The notes: generated by a model from the sequence alone, not told the origin. A stretch of 64,000 nt of DNA from Craterostigma plantagineum (GCA_027422505.1 JAPQWV010000404.1:310001-374000), one strand, 5' to 3'; positions 46,971-59,809 are shown, counted from the stretch's first letter. A program made the numbers and translations.

Positions 46971-48424
46971 TGAAACTTATCAACATTCATATGAAATTGA
47001 CGATAATTTCAATATATACGGTCATAGCATCTGCAATCTTAGCAATTTCTTCGATTTGGGTTTATCACATGTAATAATATCGATAGTTGCCTTGGTTAAA
47101 CCCATTATAATTAATATTGATTTCTCTGTTGCGGATCTCACGAGCGCGACGGTGTCGGGACGGAATCTTAAAATTTTGTCGATGCAAACAATAAAAATAT
47201 CTGTAGATCAAAGCATGTTTCTAGTTGAAATTGAAGGTAATACACGTAGATTCGAGAGCCCATAGCCTTAAAGTTTCTCACGCCACCGTAGAATTTCTGA
47301 ATTGTTCGGCGGGATATTACAAAAATTTTTATGGACAGTTTAATGTGGTACCATAAGGGTTTAATTGTTACCAATAGAGTGTTATTTGTTATAAAATTGC
47401 CGTCTATGCACTAGGATTTCTGGATAATTTGTTATCGTCTATGAGCTAGGGTTTTTGTAGTTTTTGGGGTTTAGGACTTACGGGTTCGAGGTTAAGATTA
47501 AGGGTTTATGACATGAAATTTTGGGAGAACGATCCACGACTTGTGCAGGTATTTCTACAATCTTAAAAAAAATTTGGGGTTCGGGGTTTAGGATTTAGGG
47601 TTTAGGGTTTCGGGCCTCGGATTTAGGGTTTTGAGCTTAGTATTTTGTGTTTGTTGTCTATAAATGTTATTAGTACTTTAATGTTGATGTTTGAACATGT
47701 TCGTGGTGCAATTCATAATGTTATATTCCATTGAAAGATGTGATAGTCTATGTTTTGCAATGGAGGACTATATATTTATATATCTATTGAGATCAATATT
47801 CGTCTATTGACATCAAGTTTCGCTTATTGTGTCTTTTAAAGAAATGTGGTGATTAAACTTCATCAAATTATATATTTACATGAACATCCATATTAAACAT
47901 CCAAAATAAAAGTGTATTTTTGTACGAATTAATCGAATTATTGACGTGGTACTGAACATCATTTATGAGGTATCAGTATTGATCAATGTGATATTAGTTG
48001 AGTTCGTGTTGTTTTTCTTTACCTAACATGTGTTATTATTTCCAATTAATGCAGTACAATTTTGATAAAGTCCTGTAAATATTCTCTGACAATTCTGTTA
48101 AATTCTCTGACGGTCCAGAAGCTTCTAGAATATTCTCAATGAAGTGTTTTTTTTTACATGTATATGTGTTATATTTGTTGTGTAAACTGTTACTCATTTG
48201 AAAAACGTTTTAGTCTTAGAGAAAGCTAAATTTTCTCAATTTCACGGTTATCAACTTACTTTTTTCTTTTAATATTAAGACTTGTGTGATTCGATTTTAT
48301 CTTATTTAGTCACTTTTACCTTGTTCGGCCGTTGAAGTCGATATTGAATTGGTTTCTGAACGAAATTTTTGATTTGGGGGTGGAAGCACGAATTCACTCA
48401 ATACATAAAAAATTTGTCTTTATT

Positions 48425-49300
48425 AGTAAGACCCATCTGAAATTGAGGACGGAAAAACTTTATTCAGTCACAAACGCTGAGATTATGCAGTTTTCATCTG
48501 TTTTTTAGTGTCGTTTGTGATTTTCATTTATTCCGTTCGATCAATTACTTGTATACAGACTGTGTTATTTACGATAAAGAAGGCGTTATTACCTTTCGGC
48601 GACGTGTTACTTCTAAGTCAACATTTGTTATTAACCATAAAACATTTGTTATTTTTGGCTATGTTATACGTATTTCTTTTTACACGATTTAGGGAAAATA
48701 TAATATCCGTTTCTTGCAACTATAAATTCGGTATAAATTTGAGCTACCCATGAGAAATTGAGGTCTATGTTACCTTATTGAGTCAATAACGCGGAGATTT
48801 ATGCAGTTTTCATCTGTTTTTTTAGTGTCGTTTGTGATTTTCGTTTTATTCCTTTCGATCCATTACTTGTATACACGATGTGTTATTTACGACACACAAG
48901 GCGTTATTACCTTTTAGCGCCGTGTTACTTCTAAGTCAACATTTGTTATTATCCATAAGACATTTGTTATTTTTTGCTATGTTATAAGTATTTCTTTTTA
49001 CACGATTTAGGAAAAATATAATATTCGTTTCTTGCAACTAATCGGTATAAATTCGAGGTACCCATGAGAAATTGAGGTCTATTTTACCTTATTGAGTCAA
49101 TAACACGGAGATTTATGCAGTTTTCATCTGTTTTTTAGTGTCGTTTGTGATTTTCGTTTTATTCCTTTCGAACCATTACTTGTATACACAATGTGTTATT
49201 TACGACACACAAGGCGTTATTACCTTTAAGCGATGCGTTACTTCTAAGTCAACATTTGTTATTATCTATAATGCATTTGTTATTTTTTGCTATATTCATT
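48425..49300. repeat. About 312-bp tandem repeat, second block (about 3 units)
   Basis: Units homologous to 46405-46970 begin near 48425 (partial), 48726 and 49040. They are separated from the first block by about 1.45 kb of other AT-rich sequence. Confidence 0.85.
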
Positions 49301-49809
49301 ATTTCTGACGATTAAAGCTGCAAATTAGATATACAAATCATACGCACGATCAAATTAACAATAAGTTCAACATATTAGGTCATAAACTTTGATATTTTCG
49401 GCTACAGTCTGAAAGATTTCTGTTATTTGTATATATCAGTTTTTTTCTAGCTTCCATAAATCTTTTGAAGATTTTTTTTCAATCTCAACGATTTATGTTT
49501 ATCATTTTCGGCTCCAATGTCAACGATTTCTGACGATTAAAGCTGCAAATTAGCAATACAAATCGAGCTTGGAGTTTTTGTTGGGAGGATTCGAGCTTGC
49601 AGCGAAAATCGCTCTTTGGAGAGGACGATGGCAAAGGCTTGTAAATTTCGCATCTGTTAGAGGGTATATATGTCATATCGCATAGTTTGAGTCTTTTTCT
49701 TTAAGAGTTTTGAAAAGTAGGTCCTTAATGCTAAATGGAACTTTATTGGGGCCTGAACACTACTTAAATATCTTAACGGGACCTGACTGATAATTAACCC
49801 TTATCTCAA

Positions 49810-50076
49810 ATGGGCTTGCGCGTCTCGATCGTAGGTTGACATCTATCATTTCATTACAATCCAACGTTTTTCCACAGCCTTCCTCATTAACGTTTTGATA
49901 CAACTGATGCTAATTAATACATAGAACACATTAACTGCATACATAGAAACAAACTCACCAATCGCATTATCGCAATATTCTTACAAAGTCGAACAATTCG
50001 AAAAAAACACACGTAAAACACTCCAACCTTTCTCCAAACAACACAAACAGCTAAAAGAAGACAACCTCATACTGAA
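49810..50076. other. 3' flank of the proline-rich protein gene
   Basis: No feature recognised apart from the polyadenylation signal just inside the gene-proximal end. Confidence 0.5.
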
Positions 50077-50082
50077 TTTATT
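50077..50082 (-). terminator. Polyadenylation signal AATAAA of the host gene
   Basis: AATAAA on the minus strand, about 35 bases beyond the stop codon. Confidence 0.55.
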
Positions 50083-50116
50083 AGATCAAAGCGCATTTGA
50101 TCGCATATCGAAACAT

Positions 50117-50557
50117 CTAAGAACATTGGAAATCCTTGGGAACATTCTTGGAGCAAACATTAAGAAGCAAACTAAGCGAAAGAGGAATGTTCAAATTAAT
50201 CCCAAGAACGTTAGCTTTGATCGCAGTGCAAAGGCAAACAGCAGCTTCAAGATCAGCTAAACCTTCAAGCAAAGTACAACACGGAGTTTTCGGTGGTGTG
50301 CCAATGCTAATACCTATTAATCCACCGAGCAAATCAGCGCAAACACCAAGCTTGAGTGCGTCTCTAGGGCACGTGGCTTGACCCGAGCCAGGGCTAGGGC
50401 TAACCGTGGCTGGCGGCGGTGGGCACAGTGGCTTGGGCTTAGGCTTGGGCTTAGGTTTGGGAGGGCTAGGGCAAGTTCCACAAGCACTAGTGAGGGTGAA
50501 GAGTGCAAGGTTTAGGACAAGGAAGAGAGCAATGGATGTGTTTATCTTGGAAGCCAT
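50117..50557 (-). CDS. Hybrid proline-rich protein (14-kDa, DC2.15/AZI1-like, eight-cysteine domain)
   Basis: This is an intact single-exon frame of 146 codons. Residues 1-25 are a hydrophobic signal peptide ending TSA. Then comes a short Pro/Lys-rich stretch with PKPKPKPKP (about residues 33-43) and a [11 protein letters not shown] segment. The C-terminal domain has the eight-cysteine order C, C, CC, CXC, C, C (TC...GVC...CC...CLC...NVC...FQC), which forms the four-disulfide fold shared with lipid transfer proteins and 2S albumins. Family members are secreted to the cell wall or sit at membranes, and several act in stress and defence signalling (AZI1, EARLI1). The exact role here cannot be told. 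Start: the only ATG before the signal peptide, 59 bases downstream of a TATA box. It is the only intact host gene I recognise. Confidence 0.93.
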   Translation of the reverse strand: MASKINTSIALFLVLNLALFTLTSACGTCPSPPKPKPKPKPKPLCPPPPATVSPSPGSGQATCPRDALKLGVCADLLGGLIGISIGTPPKTPCCTLLEGLADLEAAVCLCTAIKANVLGINLNIPLSLSLLLNVCSKNVPKDFQCS

Positions 50558-50615
50558 GGTGGGGTTTTTTTTTTTTTTTTTTTTGCCTTGTGGAAAACCT
50601 TGGTGATTGTGGTGG

Positions 50616-50623
50616 TTTATATA
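50616..50623 (-). promoter_or_regulatory. TATA box of the proline-rich protein gene
   Basis: TATATAAA on the minus strand, about 60 bases before the ATG. A pure A run of about 20 bases (minus strand) lies between it and the start codon in the leader. Confidence 0.7.
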
Positions 50624-50629
50624 GAGGGA

Positions 50630-51206
50630 AATGGGGTGATGGGATTTTGTTAAATTCGATTTAAAATTTGATATGAGCTTTAATTAGCTGGAAGGGGCTA
50701 TGATTTGATGGGATATAGTTCTTGGAATTTATTGGATGCTTGTGAAGTAGAGGTGCAAATTGCATTGATTGAGATGGACTTTGAGGGTTTTCTACTATTT
50801 GTTATTTGTGATTGAACTATTAGTTTTACGTTTTACTCGGCGAAGAAATGACTTGAAAGACGTGACTTGGCGTTGAGGAATGTAATCATTTTTTTAGGAG
50901 GTATATTCGATAATGTCATATATTTCCTACATTCTGATAAGGCGAATCTGAACCTCCTCTCTATGAAACAAACTGTGCTTCTAGCGAAACTATTTCTTGA
51001 CATGTCAGTATCTTTCTCAATTCCACGCACAAACTACGATAAGTAAGGAATCCAAGTGAAATTGAACACTTGAAGATCGACCTAGAAATATTAGGAGGTC
51101 GACAATGTGACATATCCCCTATATGTGACAATTTTTGTTATGTTAGGCTTTACTTTCTTTTTTCTTTTTCAATTTCTCACATTTCATCTTTATCTATTAG
51201 GCGAGG
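50630..51206. other. Upstream region of the proline-rich protein gene
   Basis: Ordinary AT-rich promoter-side DNA; I cannot name specific elements. Confidence 0.4.
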
Positions 51207-51232
51207 ATGATGATAATAATAATAATAATAAT
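51207..51232. repeat. GAT/AAT microsatellite, left of the Sirevirus insertion
   Basis: GATGATGATAATAAT runs into the LTR. The last five bases, ATAAT (51228-51232), equal those after the right LTR (61528-61532). Confidence 0.8.
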
Positions 51233-52969
51233 TGAAGATATAAATGTGCCTAAGAGGGGGGGGGGGGTTGAATTAGGCTTATAAAAATTTTATGCTTCTT
51301 CTTTTCACAAATCCTAAATGTAGTGACTTAGATATGCCTACTGATGCTTGTGACGAGTATGCCTGATATCCTAGTTACGCCGGATGTGTGTTGGGTCTGT
51401 CTCACAGCGATAAGGAAATAACTGAAAAATAAATGTGAGACATGATTTTTATAGAGGTTATATCCCCAACTGGGGTTTACTCCTCTCCTTGGGGTTTGCT
51501 CCCCAAGAGTTTAACCAAGCACTATAATGCACTGTAGCTGGATACAAAACTGATTGATTAGCCCAATACACAATCGAAACAAGTCGAACACTAGAGACAC
51601 TAGGTTACCACACGCCGAGTTTCGTTCTTCGGAATCTCCTTGATCCCGACAGACACAGCTCGCTACCGAAGGGCCCCCGGAACTCGTCCTTCCCTTCATG
51701 TGGCGTAAACGTCGACCTTGCCTCCTTGGTATTGCTCATGTCCGAAGACAATACGTCCGAAGACAGAATATATGGTGGGAGGTAGGAATAACGGGATGAA
51801 TCACTCGTGCAGTGCGCAAGTTAAAGCTCAGTATGGCAGAAAGTTATCGCAAATGAAGGCTCAGGAATCTCATAGTATCTTTCTGCTCAAATATCTCTCG
51901 TAGGCTTATATTCGCAAGTTCTTAGTTCCTCGAAAATCTGAAGTGTGGCTCATATATAATCCTTTTCAATCAGAACGTCACATGGAAAATCATATCATAT
52001 AATAATGACCAAATCAAGCATAGCTTCCATGAAATTTTCGAGTCAATCATACCATATAAAATCATGCTTTTTAATAAATCATCACAACGGTCATAGCACA
52101 TTAAAGCATGATTATTTTCCATATAAGAGCTCATTTAAGCATGAATATATTCCATATGAAGATTCAAATTCGTTCTCATGCATATTCAATCATTTCGCAT
52201 ATATTTACCATGTTAGAACTTTCCGTAAGTGATTCCCTACTATCTGTTTCTAGTATAAATCAATCCAGATTAACTTTCCAATTATAGCACAAGAGATAGC
52301 ATCATATCAGCACGTTTTTCATATACAGCTCATAGTATTAGATCAATATTTACCATGTTTAGCACACAAATCAGATCAGAGCATACTTCATTCGATTTAT
52401 CAATCATGACCGAACTTTCCTTACTTCAGAGATCTCATCCGTTTAAAGCGTATACCATCTAGTAGCATCTTATCCACAAAGTCAATCAAATCAAATGTTT
52501 CCTAAATATAATAATCCAATCAGCATATGGAAAGATAATAATTCAATATTGCACATTAAATTCAGTGGAAAGCTTGCAAGAATCGTATAAGTGATTTTCG
52601 TCCAGGAATAAGCAAGTATCAACGGATATATCACTTTCCATATATAAACAGCATATTTTCCTTTTATAACTCAGTAGGATATCTCATGCATTATTTCCAT
52701 ATATAGCACAGTACGATATATCCTATCTCATGGGCTGTCTATAACATGCGATCACCTAGTCTCATCAACTAATCACCAAATCATATGCGAATCAAATATT
52801 CAACACTTTAATCAATCTATAGCTCATAATCAATGCATGTGTGAATATTTTCATATACTTAGACATTATATTGATCATAGATCGAATTGCTTAATTTATA
52901 TACCTAACGTTATTACAATTACATTGTCCATCAAGACTCTCTAACACACATGGACCAAAAAGGTCAACA
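51233..52969 (-). repeat. Sirevirus 3' LTR
   Basis: Pairs with 59810-61527. It has a run of 12 G near 51256-51267, against 7 in the other LTR, and a small duplicated GTCCGAAGACA phrase near 51740. Confidence 0.9.
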
Positions 52970-54889
52970 TTCTCCCCCTTTTTGATGCTGACATGTAATT
53001 GATGTAGCACATAAGCATGTAAGCATATTCGATTATACAAGTCCTAGCGCATATGTCTAAGTGTTCAACATTGCAAAACAGAGCATATGATATTTCCTAA
53101 TCACATATGATACATATTTGCTCCCCCTGCGTAAGTGCATTTATCTATATGACATGCAAATATATATCGTAAATGAATTTGCTCCCCCTGTAAGTGCAGA
53201 TATATCATGTCATTTTTACGTTATATCCTGAGTACAAAATTTCGAGATTTACCCGTGATTGAGCTCCCCCTGCCTAAGTGCGCATTTTCCAAGCATGATT
53301 CACGCAATCATATAATCATTGCAGCAGGCACTTAGCACTTATCAACAAATCTCACACACGTTAATTAGCGTAGATAAGTATCAGAGTATCACTGTTTCAG
53401 AGCATAAGTTCACGCATCGCAGCATAAAAACATCACTGATATATCCTAAGGTCAGAGCAAAATATTGAGCAACGCTCACAGATATATAAAAAATGGAGCT
53501 ATTCCATTCGTGAGTGCACATATTCCATATCATTTATGCAGATATTCCATATAAAGCATTCGAGCATCAGGGCAAACATATTAGTGAAGTTCAGAAATTT
53601 ACCAAGCTACATTAGTTTGCTCCCCCTATCTAAATGAGGTTATTCCAACTGTCCAGAGCATAAATGCAAAGTTCCACAGAGAGCATAGGTAGATATCATA
53701 TAGGCAAGAGTCAGAATGCACACACAATGAAGTTCCCCTTGCATATGTGCAGATATTTTCATGCAAATTCAGTCAGCACACATAGGCACTAAGATATATC
53801 ATAGGCACATAAAAGGAATATCGCACACAAATCATTTCGAATATCAAAAACAGTTCTTAGACCCCTTATATCATTAATTGCTCAGACATCATTTCGAATA
53901 TCAAAGACAGTTCTGAGACCCCTTATATCATTAATTGCTCAGACTTCTCCCCCTTCAGCATCAAAAAGGGATATAATAAGGATTTAAGGCTGAAAACTTG
54001 GTGCAAAATAACTAGAAGACGAAGGAATAACTTATCAGAAAACGTTCTCAACGCTGGAATCAGGTCTGGCAGATATCGCAGATTTGTTTAGCTCCATGTG
54101 ATCTTATCGGAACTCTTAAAAGCTGGAGTATAACTTAGATGATTTTCAAGACGAGAAACTGTGAAGTTCGAATTCTGAGGTAAGAAATGGAGAAGTATCG
54201 AGTGATCTCATTTGAAAATGGGCAACTATTCAAGAGATAAAATGAGATAGGATAAGCTGGGTTTAAATAGAATTAAGAAGATTTGGTTTCCAAACCGAAT
54301 TTGAATTTCGAAACAAGGTGAACCGCCGGTTAGAGATTGCAGACTTATCTGATGTGATCTCATTTTAAATAAGGAAAATATTATCAAAGGCTGAATAAGA
54401 GATATTTCGAATATCCGAATTTCCTGAAATAACTTATCGGCTGAAAAGAGATCTCAAGGTAGAATAGTTACGAACTTCAACCTAATATAATCACATTTTT
54501 AGATAAGATCTAAATGATCAGAATTCCTAAAATAATCTGGATAGCTATGGGATGATCTCAGAAATGGATAACTATGAATTTGTTCCTAAAACAACGCGAT
54601 CACACTTAAGGATAAGATCTGAAATTCCTAAAGTAATCTAAGGGCTGAAAGGAGTATCTCAAAATAGAATTATTGGGAATTTCTTTCTAACATAACATAA
54701 TCCCAGTTCTAAGGATTGTCAGAAATATCAGACTGATTTGACGGGATCTCATAATTATGGAAAGGATTTGACTTAGCTGAGTGGAAAGGATTTTTTGATT
54801 ATCCGGGATTCCTAAAATAACTGAAGGGCATGAATGATATCTACGAATTTCTTCCTAAAATAGTATATCCTAGAGTAAATGGCAGAATT
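52970..54889 (-). other. Sirevirus non-coding 3' region with multiple polypurine motifs
   Basis: AGGGGGAG-type motifs (minus strand) lie at about 52972, 53121, 53182, 53264, 53620, 53733 (weaker) and 53947. The one at 52972 abuts the LTR and is the proper polypurine tract. Several carry the same flank (CTCCCCCTG then TAAGTGCA on the plus strand). A 15-bp inverted repeat brackets the array. A 57-bp unit is tandemly doubled at 53831-53887 and 53888-53944. No env-like frame is open. Confidence 0.75.
52976..53970. repeat. 15-bp perfect inverted repeat around the polypurine array
   Basis: CCCTTTTTGATGCTG at 52976-52990 and its exact reverse complement at 53956-53970, each directly beside a polypurine motif. 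Confidence 0.85.
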
Positions 54890-55440
54890 AGGCAGATTTA
54901 CTAACCTTATTTAGCTCGAAGATTCCCAATCGATCACTGATGTCGCAAAATCTTGCCTCAGTTAGGGGCTTTGTGAAGATATCAGCAAGCTGATCATTTG
55001 TTCCTACGAATCCACACTGATATTCCCCTTCTGAACATGGTCTTGTATAAAATGATGTTTAACCTCAACATGCTAAGTACGAGAATGATGCACGGGATTC
55101 TTAGTAATACTAATGGCACTAGTGCTATCACACAGAATAGGAATTTTTTCATATCCTAACCCGAAATCACTAAGGGTTTGTTTCATCCAAAGAACATGTT
55201 GACAACAATTTCCTAAGGCCATATATTCAGCTTCGGTTGTGGAGAGGGCGACAGCATTTTGCTTTCAACTAGACCAAGTTACCAGGGAATTTCCAAGTAA
55301 TTGGCAAGTTCCACTAGTACTTTTCCTATCTTCCCTACAGCCGGCATAGTCGGCATCGAAATATCCCATTAATGGGAATTCATCCGTATGAGAGTACCAC
55401 AGACCAAAATTTACAGTACCCTTGATATATAAGTATACGC
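54890..55440 (-). pseudogene. Sirevirus RNase H, out of frame
   Basis: Minus-strand readings give GYFDADYAGCREDRKSTSG, LSTTEAEYMALG and QLADIFTKPL, the standard copia RNase H order. A frameshift near 55430 and a stop near 55265 separate it from the main pol frame. Confidence 0.8.
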
Positions 55441-57968
55441 TTAACTGCGGTCAAGTGGGATTCCCTAGGGTCAGACTGATATCTCGAACACATACCAACA
55501 GCACACATGATATCAGGGCGACTAGCAGTTAAGTAAAGAAGGCTTCCGATCATACCTCGATATTCTGTTTGATCAACTGGTGTACCTGATTCGTCACTGT
55601 CTATTTTGGTGGTCTGATGCATGGGAGTGGAAATCATTTTGGAATCGTTCATCCCGAATTTTATCAGTAGTTCCTTGCTGTACTTCGTCTGGGATACGAA
55701 AGTTTCATCGTCAAGTTGCTTTATTTGCAACCCAAGGAAGTAGTTCAGCTCACCCATTAAACTCATCTCAAATTCCTTCTGCATAGACTTAGAAAATTCC
55801 TCGCAAAGAAGGATATTAGTATTACCAAATATGATATCATCAACGTATATTTGGACCAGTATCATGTGATCACCTTCATACTTAATAAACAGTGTGTTAT
55901 CAATAGTTCCAGTCGAAAATCCTATGTCAATCATGAACTTACTTAGCCTTTCATACCATGCCCTAGGTGCTTGCTTTAAGCCGTATAATGCTTTATTCAA
56001 CTTGAAAACATGATTTGGAAAATCTTCCCTAGCAAAGCCTGGTGGTTGTTCTACATAAACCTCCCCATTTATAAAGCCATTTAAAAATGCACTTTTTACG
56101 TCCATTTGAAAAAGTTTAAAATGTTTAAAGCATGCATATGCAAGTAGAACACGTATAGACTCTAATCTAGCTACCGGAGCAAAAGTTTCATTGAAGTCAA
56201 TACCTTCCTCTTGGGAATAACCTTTTGCAACTAACATCGCTTTGTTTCTTGTGACATTACCATGTTCGTCGAGTTTGTTGCGGAAGACCCATTTGGTTCC
56301 TATGATGGATTTTTCATCCGGTTTCTCTGTGAGTGTCCACACTTGGCTCTTTTCGAACTGAGTCAACTCATCTTCCATGGCAGAGACCCAGGATATATCA
56401 TCCAAAGCTTCATGGACTGTCTTTGATTCCATCATTGAAAGTAATACATCATGAGATTCCTCCGTATATTGATTTCGTACAGTTGCTTGAATTTTGATTC
56501 CAGATCTGATATTTTCTATCACTTGATCTGTTGGATGACTGGAAGCATGTTTCCATTTTCTAGGTTGCAGCTCATCAGCTTCTGGTTCCAGTGTCTCTAC
56601 ATTTTCGTCTTCTGGAATATCGTCCTTACCGTCTTTAGTAACCTGTAATTCTGCACAGGGCAAATCTATACCTTCCTCATCAGTAGCATCTACGTTAGGT
56701 ATCTCATCAAAAGTAACATGTATGGATTCCTGAACAGTCAACTTCCTCTTATTATAAACACGATATGCCTTAGAGTGAAGACTGTAACCAAGGAATATCC
56801 CTTCATCAACCTTAGAGTCAAATTTTCCTCTCTTATCTCTATCGTTCAAGATAAAACATTTGCATCCAAACACACGAAAGTAACTTATATTTGGAGTTCT
56901 ACCATGCCAGATTTCATAAGAAGTTTTCTTTAATATCGGCCTAAGGAAGACACGGTTAGACACATAACAAGCTGTACTAACAGCTTCTGCCCAGAACTGT
57001 TTAGGAATATCATACTCATGTAACATAGATCTAGCCATTTCTTGTAATACCCTATTTTTACGTTCAACTACGACATTCTGTTGGGGAGTTATAGGGGCAG
57101 AGAAGTTATGACTATAACCGTACTGATCACAAAATGATGCAAATGACTTACTATCAAATTCCAGTCCGTTATCACTACGTATCCTACACAGATTCATTTC
57201 CTTTTCGTTTTCTAGTCTCTTCACCAGTGATGCAAAGTTATCTAGTGCCTCATTCTTATGTGCAAGGAATATCACCCAAGTGTACCTGGAATAATCATCA
57301 ACAATGACGAAGACATATCTTTTACCTCGCAGAGACATCGTTTGAACAGGACCACAAAGGTCGAGATGTAGTAATTCCAGAGGTCTGGATGTAGATATCA
57401 CATTCTTTGCTTTGAACGATGTCTTGGTTTGCTTGCCCATTTGGCATGCCATGCATGTTTTGTCCTTGACAAACTTTATGTCAGGAACACCTCGTACCAG
57501 TGCATTGCTTGTGATATGAGACAGTAATTCCATATTGGCATGTCCTAGGCGTATGTGCCATAACCAGGTGTTATCCTGTGCAACTGCTAAACACTTGACA
57601 TTCTGGTCAGTGATATCATCAAGAGTTATGCAATAGATATTTCTATCCCTAGATGCACTGAATAGTACCTTGTCATCATTTCTAACTACACACTTATCAT
57701 TTTCAAAAGTAACCGCATGACCCTTATTGCATAATTGACTAATGCTAATGAGGTTATGTTCTAGATTCTTAACCAACCATACGTCATCTATAGTAGTATA
57801 TAAAGTGTTACCAACAGTTTCAACTCCAATAATCTTAGCTTTTGTGTTGTCGGCATAGGAGACATATCCTCCGTCATATGCTTTCACCGACACAAACTTA
57901 CTGATATCACCTGTCATATGGTGGGAACACCCACTGTCGAGGTACCACTTGTTTTCTTGCTGGATTTT
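55380..57968 (-). pseudogene. Sirevirus pol: protease end, integrase, reverse transcriptase
   Basis: The main frame has 845 codons from 57917. Reading upstream without a stop adds the protease site [14 protein letters not shown] (about 57914-57955), so the ATG is not the true start. Integrase has zinc-binding H/H/CMACQMG residues (about 121-160) and catalytic D186 (HLDLCGP), D249 (SDNGLEF) and E285, exactly 35 residues on; the usual QQNGVVE is QQNVVVE here. Reverse transcriptase has [12 protein letters not shown] and catalytic YVDDIIFG. The enzyme core is open, but a TAG near 58024 and shifts upstream cut it from gag. Confidence 0.88.
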
Positions 57969-58214
57969 CTTCTTTGTACCTGCATGAATCAGTTCTTTTC
58001 TGAGGTGCCCAACTTCGATTGGGTCCTAAAAGGTCAGTGGCAAAGTAACTCCTGTTAACACACGATATATCATCTGTCACAGACTGTGATCTCACAAACA
58101 CAGGCGGGCCAGTGTTATAACTTTGATTCTTAGGAACCTGCTTTGGCCTCCAGATATATCTAGATTTATCAGCTTTCTTCAAAAACAGTTGTTAGCATAA
58201 TGATCGTGACGGCC
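57969..58214 (-). pseudogene. Sirevirus gag-protease linker
   Basis: After a TGA at 58215-58217, which replaces a cysteine expected by a zinc-finger-like GRHDHYANNCF segment, the reading continues through GPPVFVRSQSV. It changes frame before the protease. Confidence 0.6.
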
Positions 58215-59750
58215 TCATGAAAAATATTTAGGCTTTCTAATATATTGTGATGGTGCAGCATGCTTAGGTGTTGTGGAATATCCTATCCCTGTTTTTCCAA
58301 CATGTCTAGGAAGACTAAGTATCATGTTGAGATTTTGTTGTCCTACAAGAAGTCTATCATTTGTACAAGATTTTTCTTCTAAGAAATCCTTAAGAACAGA
58401 CATGTCTCTAGATATGTTTTCTTGCTTCCTAAGCTTTTCGCAATTACACAAGACTTTCTCTACCTTAAGAGTTTCTAACTCGGCTTTCAGACGCTCATTT
58501 TCTAGATCTGTTTGATGCTTCTCTCTAGCTACGTCATCTCGTTGCCTAATCAGACTCTTTACTTGTGAGTTGAGCGACTTAATCCTTCTTTCTGCATTTT
58601 GAATTATTTCAAACATCTCTTCCTTTTCATATACTTCAGGGACTGAGGAAGCGCTATCATGAGATTTATCTTGCCTAGCATATAATTCATTTAGAAAGAG
58701 TATTTTCTTAATAGTGGATGAAGAAGATACCTGATCATCATCGGCCATGTAGGCGAGATCTTCCTCATCTTCACTTCCGGCCTTTTCCTAGTTGGTGACC
58801 ATGGCTTTCTGCTTCTTTATCTTTTTGTCACCATTTTCCATCGGGCAGTTTGAGGCGAAGTGGCCTGGCTTGTTGCACTTGAAGCATTTTTGCACATTGT
58901 TCCCGGATGACGATATTCCCTTGTTCCTAGATTGGAACTTGGAGTTTCCTTTGAACTTTCCTCTCAGCCGGGACTTCTCAAATTTTCTGGTCAGCATGGC
59001 AATCTGCTCTAGTATGTCTTCCTCAGTCTCTTCGTCGTCAGAATGAGATTCCTTCTGTTTAGCGTTGAAAGCAATGGTATTCCTGACTTGTGGTTTTTTT
59101 TCCATGGCGATCTGAGTCATTTCGTACGTGGTTTGAGATCCGATCAGCTCCGAGATAGATAACTCGTCCAGATCCTTAGCTTCGTAGATGGCTGTTACTT
59201 TGGGATTCCATTCTCTTGGAAGAGATCTCAGTATTTGTCGCACTTTCTCTCCGTCTGGTATTTTCTTTCCCAACGAGAACATTTGGTTGATGATGTTCAT
59301 GAATCTCGCGTACATGTGGCTTATAGTTTCGTTGTCCTCCATTTTGAACAGCTCGTATTGGTGGGTTAGCAGGGCTATTCTTTCTTGTACAACTCGAGTG
59401 GTACCCTCATGCGTGACTTGAAGCATGTCCCACATATCTTTGGCAGATTCGCATGAACTCACACGATTGTATTCTTCTCTTGTAAGCGCGCAGGCGATCA
59501 TGTTTTTCGCTTTGGCATTCAAGGAGATTCCTCGCTTGTCTGTTGATCGTAGTCAGAACCTTTCTTTGGAGTTCCATCCTCCTTCTTAGGAGTATAAGGT
59601 CCAGTCGTGATGATATCCCAGATCATAGTCAGTAGCAAGCAGGAATTCCTTCATCCGGTTTTTCCATATGGCGTAGTTGGTTCCATCGAAGAGTGGTGGC
59701 CTGGAATGGGATTGTACCTCTGCAAAAACATCAAAACTCGAAGAAGCCAT
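58215..59750 (-). pseudogene. Sirevirus gag
   Basis: From ATG 59750 on the minus strand: PPLFDGTNYAIWKNRMKEFL at the N-terminus, then frameshifts near 59625 and 59530. The UBN2-type core follows (59522 onward; MWDMLQVTHEGT), then zinc knuckle CFKCNKPGHFASNC (about 58850-58895). An in-frame TAG lies at 58788-58790. The same frame then continues through an acidic stretch and a long charged coiled coil (about 58400-58650). Gag length and the coiled-coil tail are typical of Sireviruses. It would form the particle and bind RNA. Confidence 0.85.
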
Positions 59751-59795
59751 TAGATCTTTAACTCGGGCTTGTTAGGCCCGTCGTTTGAGTAACCC

Positions 59796-59807
59796 GCTGT
59801 GATACCA
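59796..59807 (-). other. Sirevirus primer binding site (initiator tRNA-Met type)
   Basis: TGGTATCACAGC on the minus strand, two bases after the LTR end, with one mismatch from the common TGGTATCAGAGC. Confidence 0.8.
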
Positions 59808-59809
59808 AA

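Larger units (their letters stand above)
45905..49800. mobile_element. MULE-like non-autonomous element, about 3.9 kb, with internal tandem repeats
   Basis: Imperfect inverted ends are GGGAATATTTCTGTTCAGGC (left) and GGGTTAATTATCAGTCAGGT (right, minus strand), each followed by CCC and a TTAA-containing stretch. The 9-bp flanks TTATATCAA (45896-45904) and TTATCTCAA (49801-49809) differ at one base. Inside are two blocks of roughly 312-bp repeats, but no recognisable transposase. The 116-codon frame at 46915-47265 matches nothing I know. Confidence 0.72.

Noticed and set aside
46915..47265. 116-codon frame as a gene
   Set aside because: It overlaps the 312-bp repeat, has no recognised motif and AT-driven composition.
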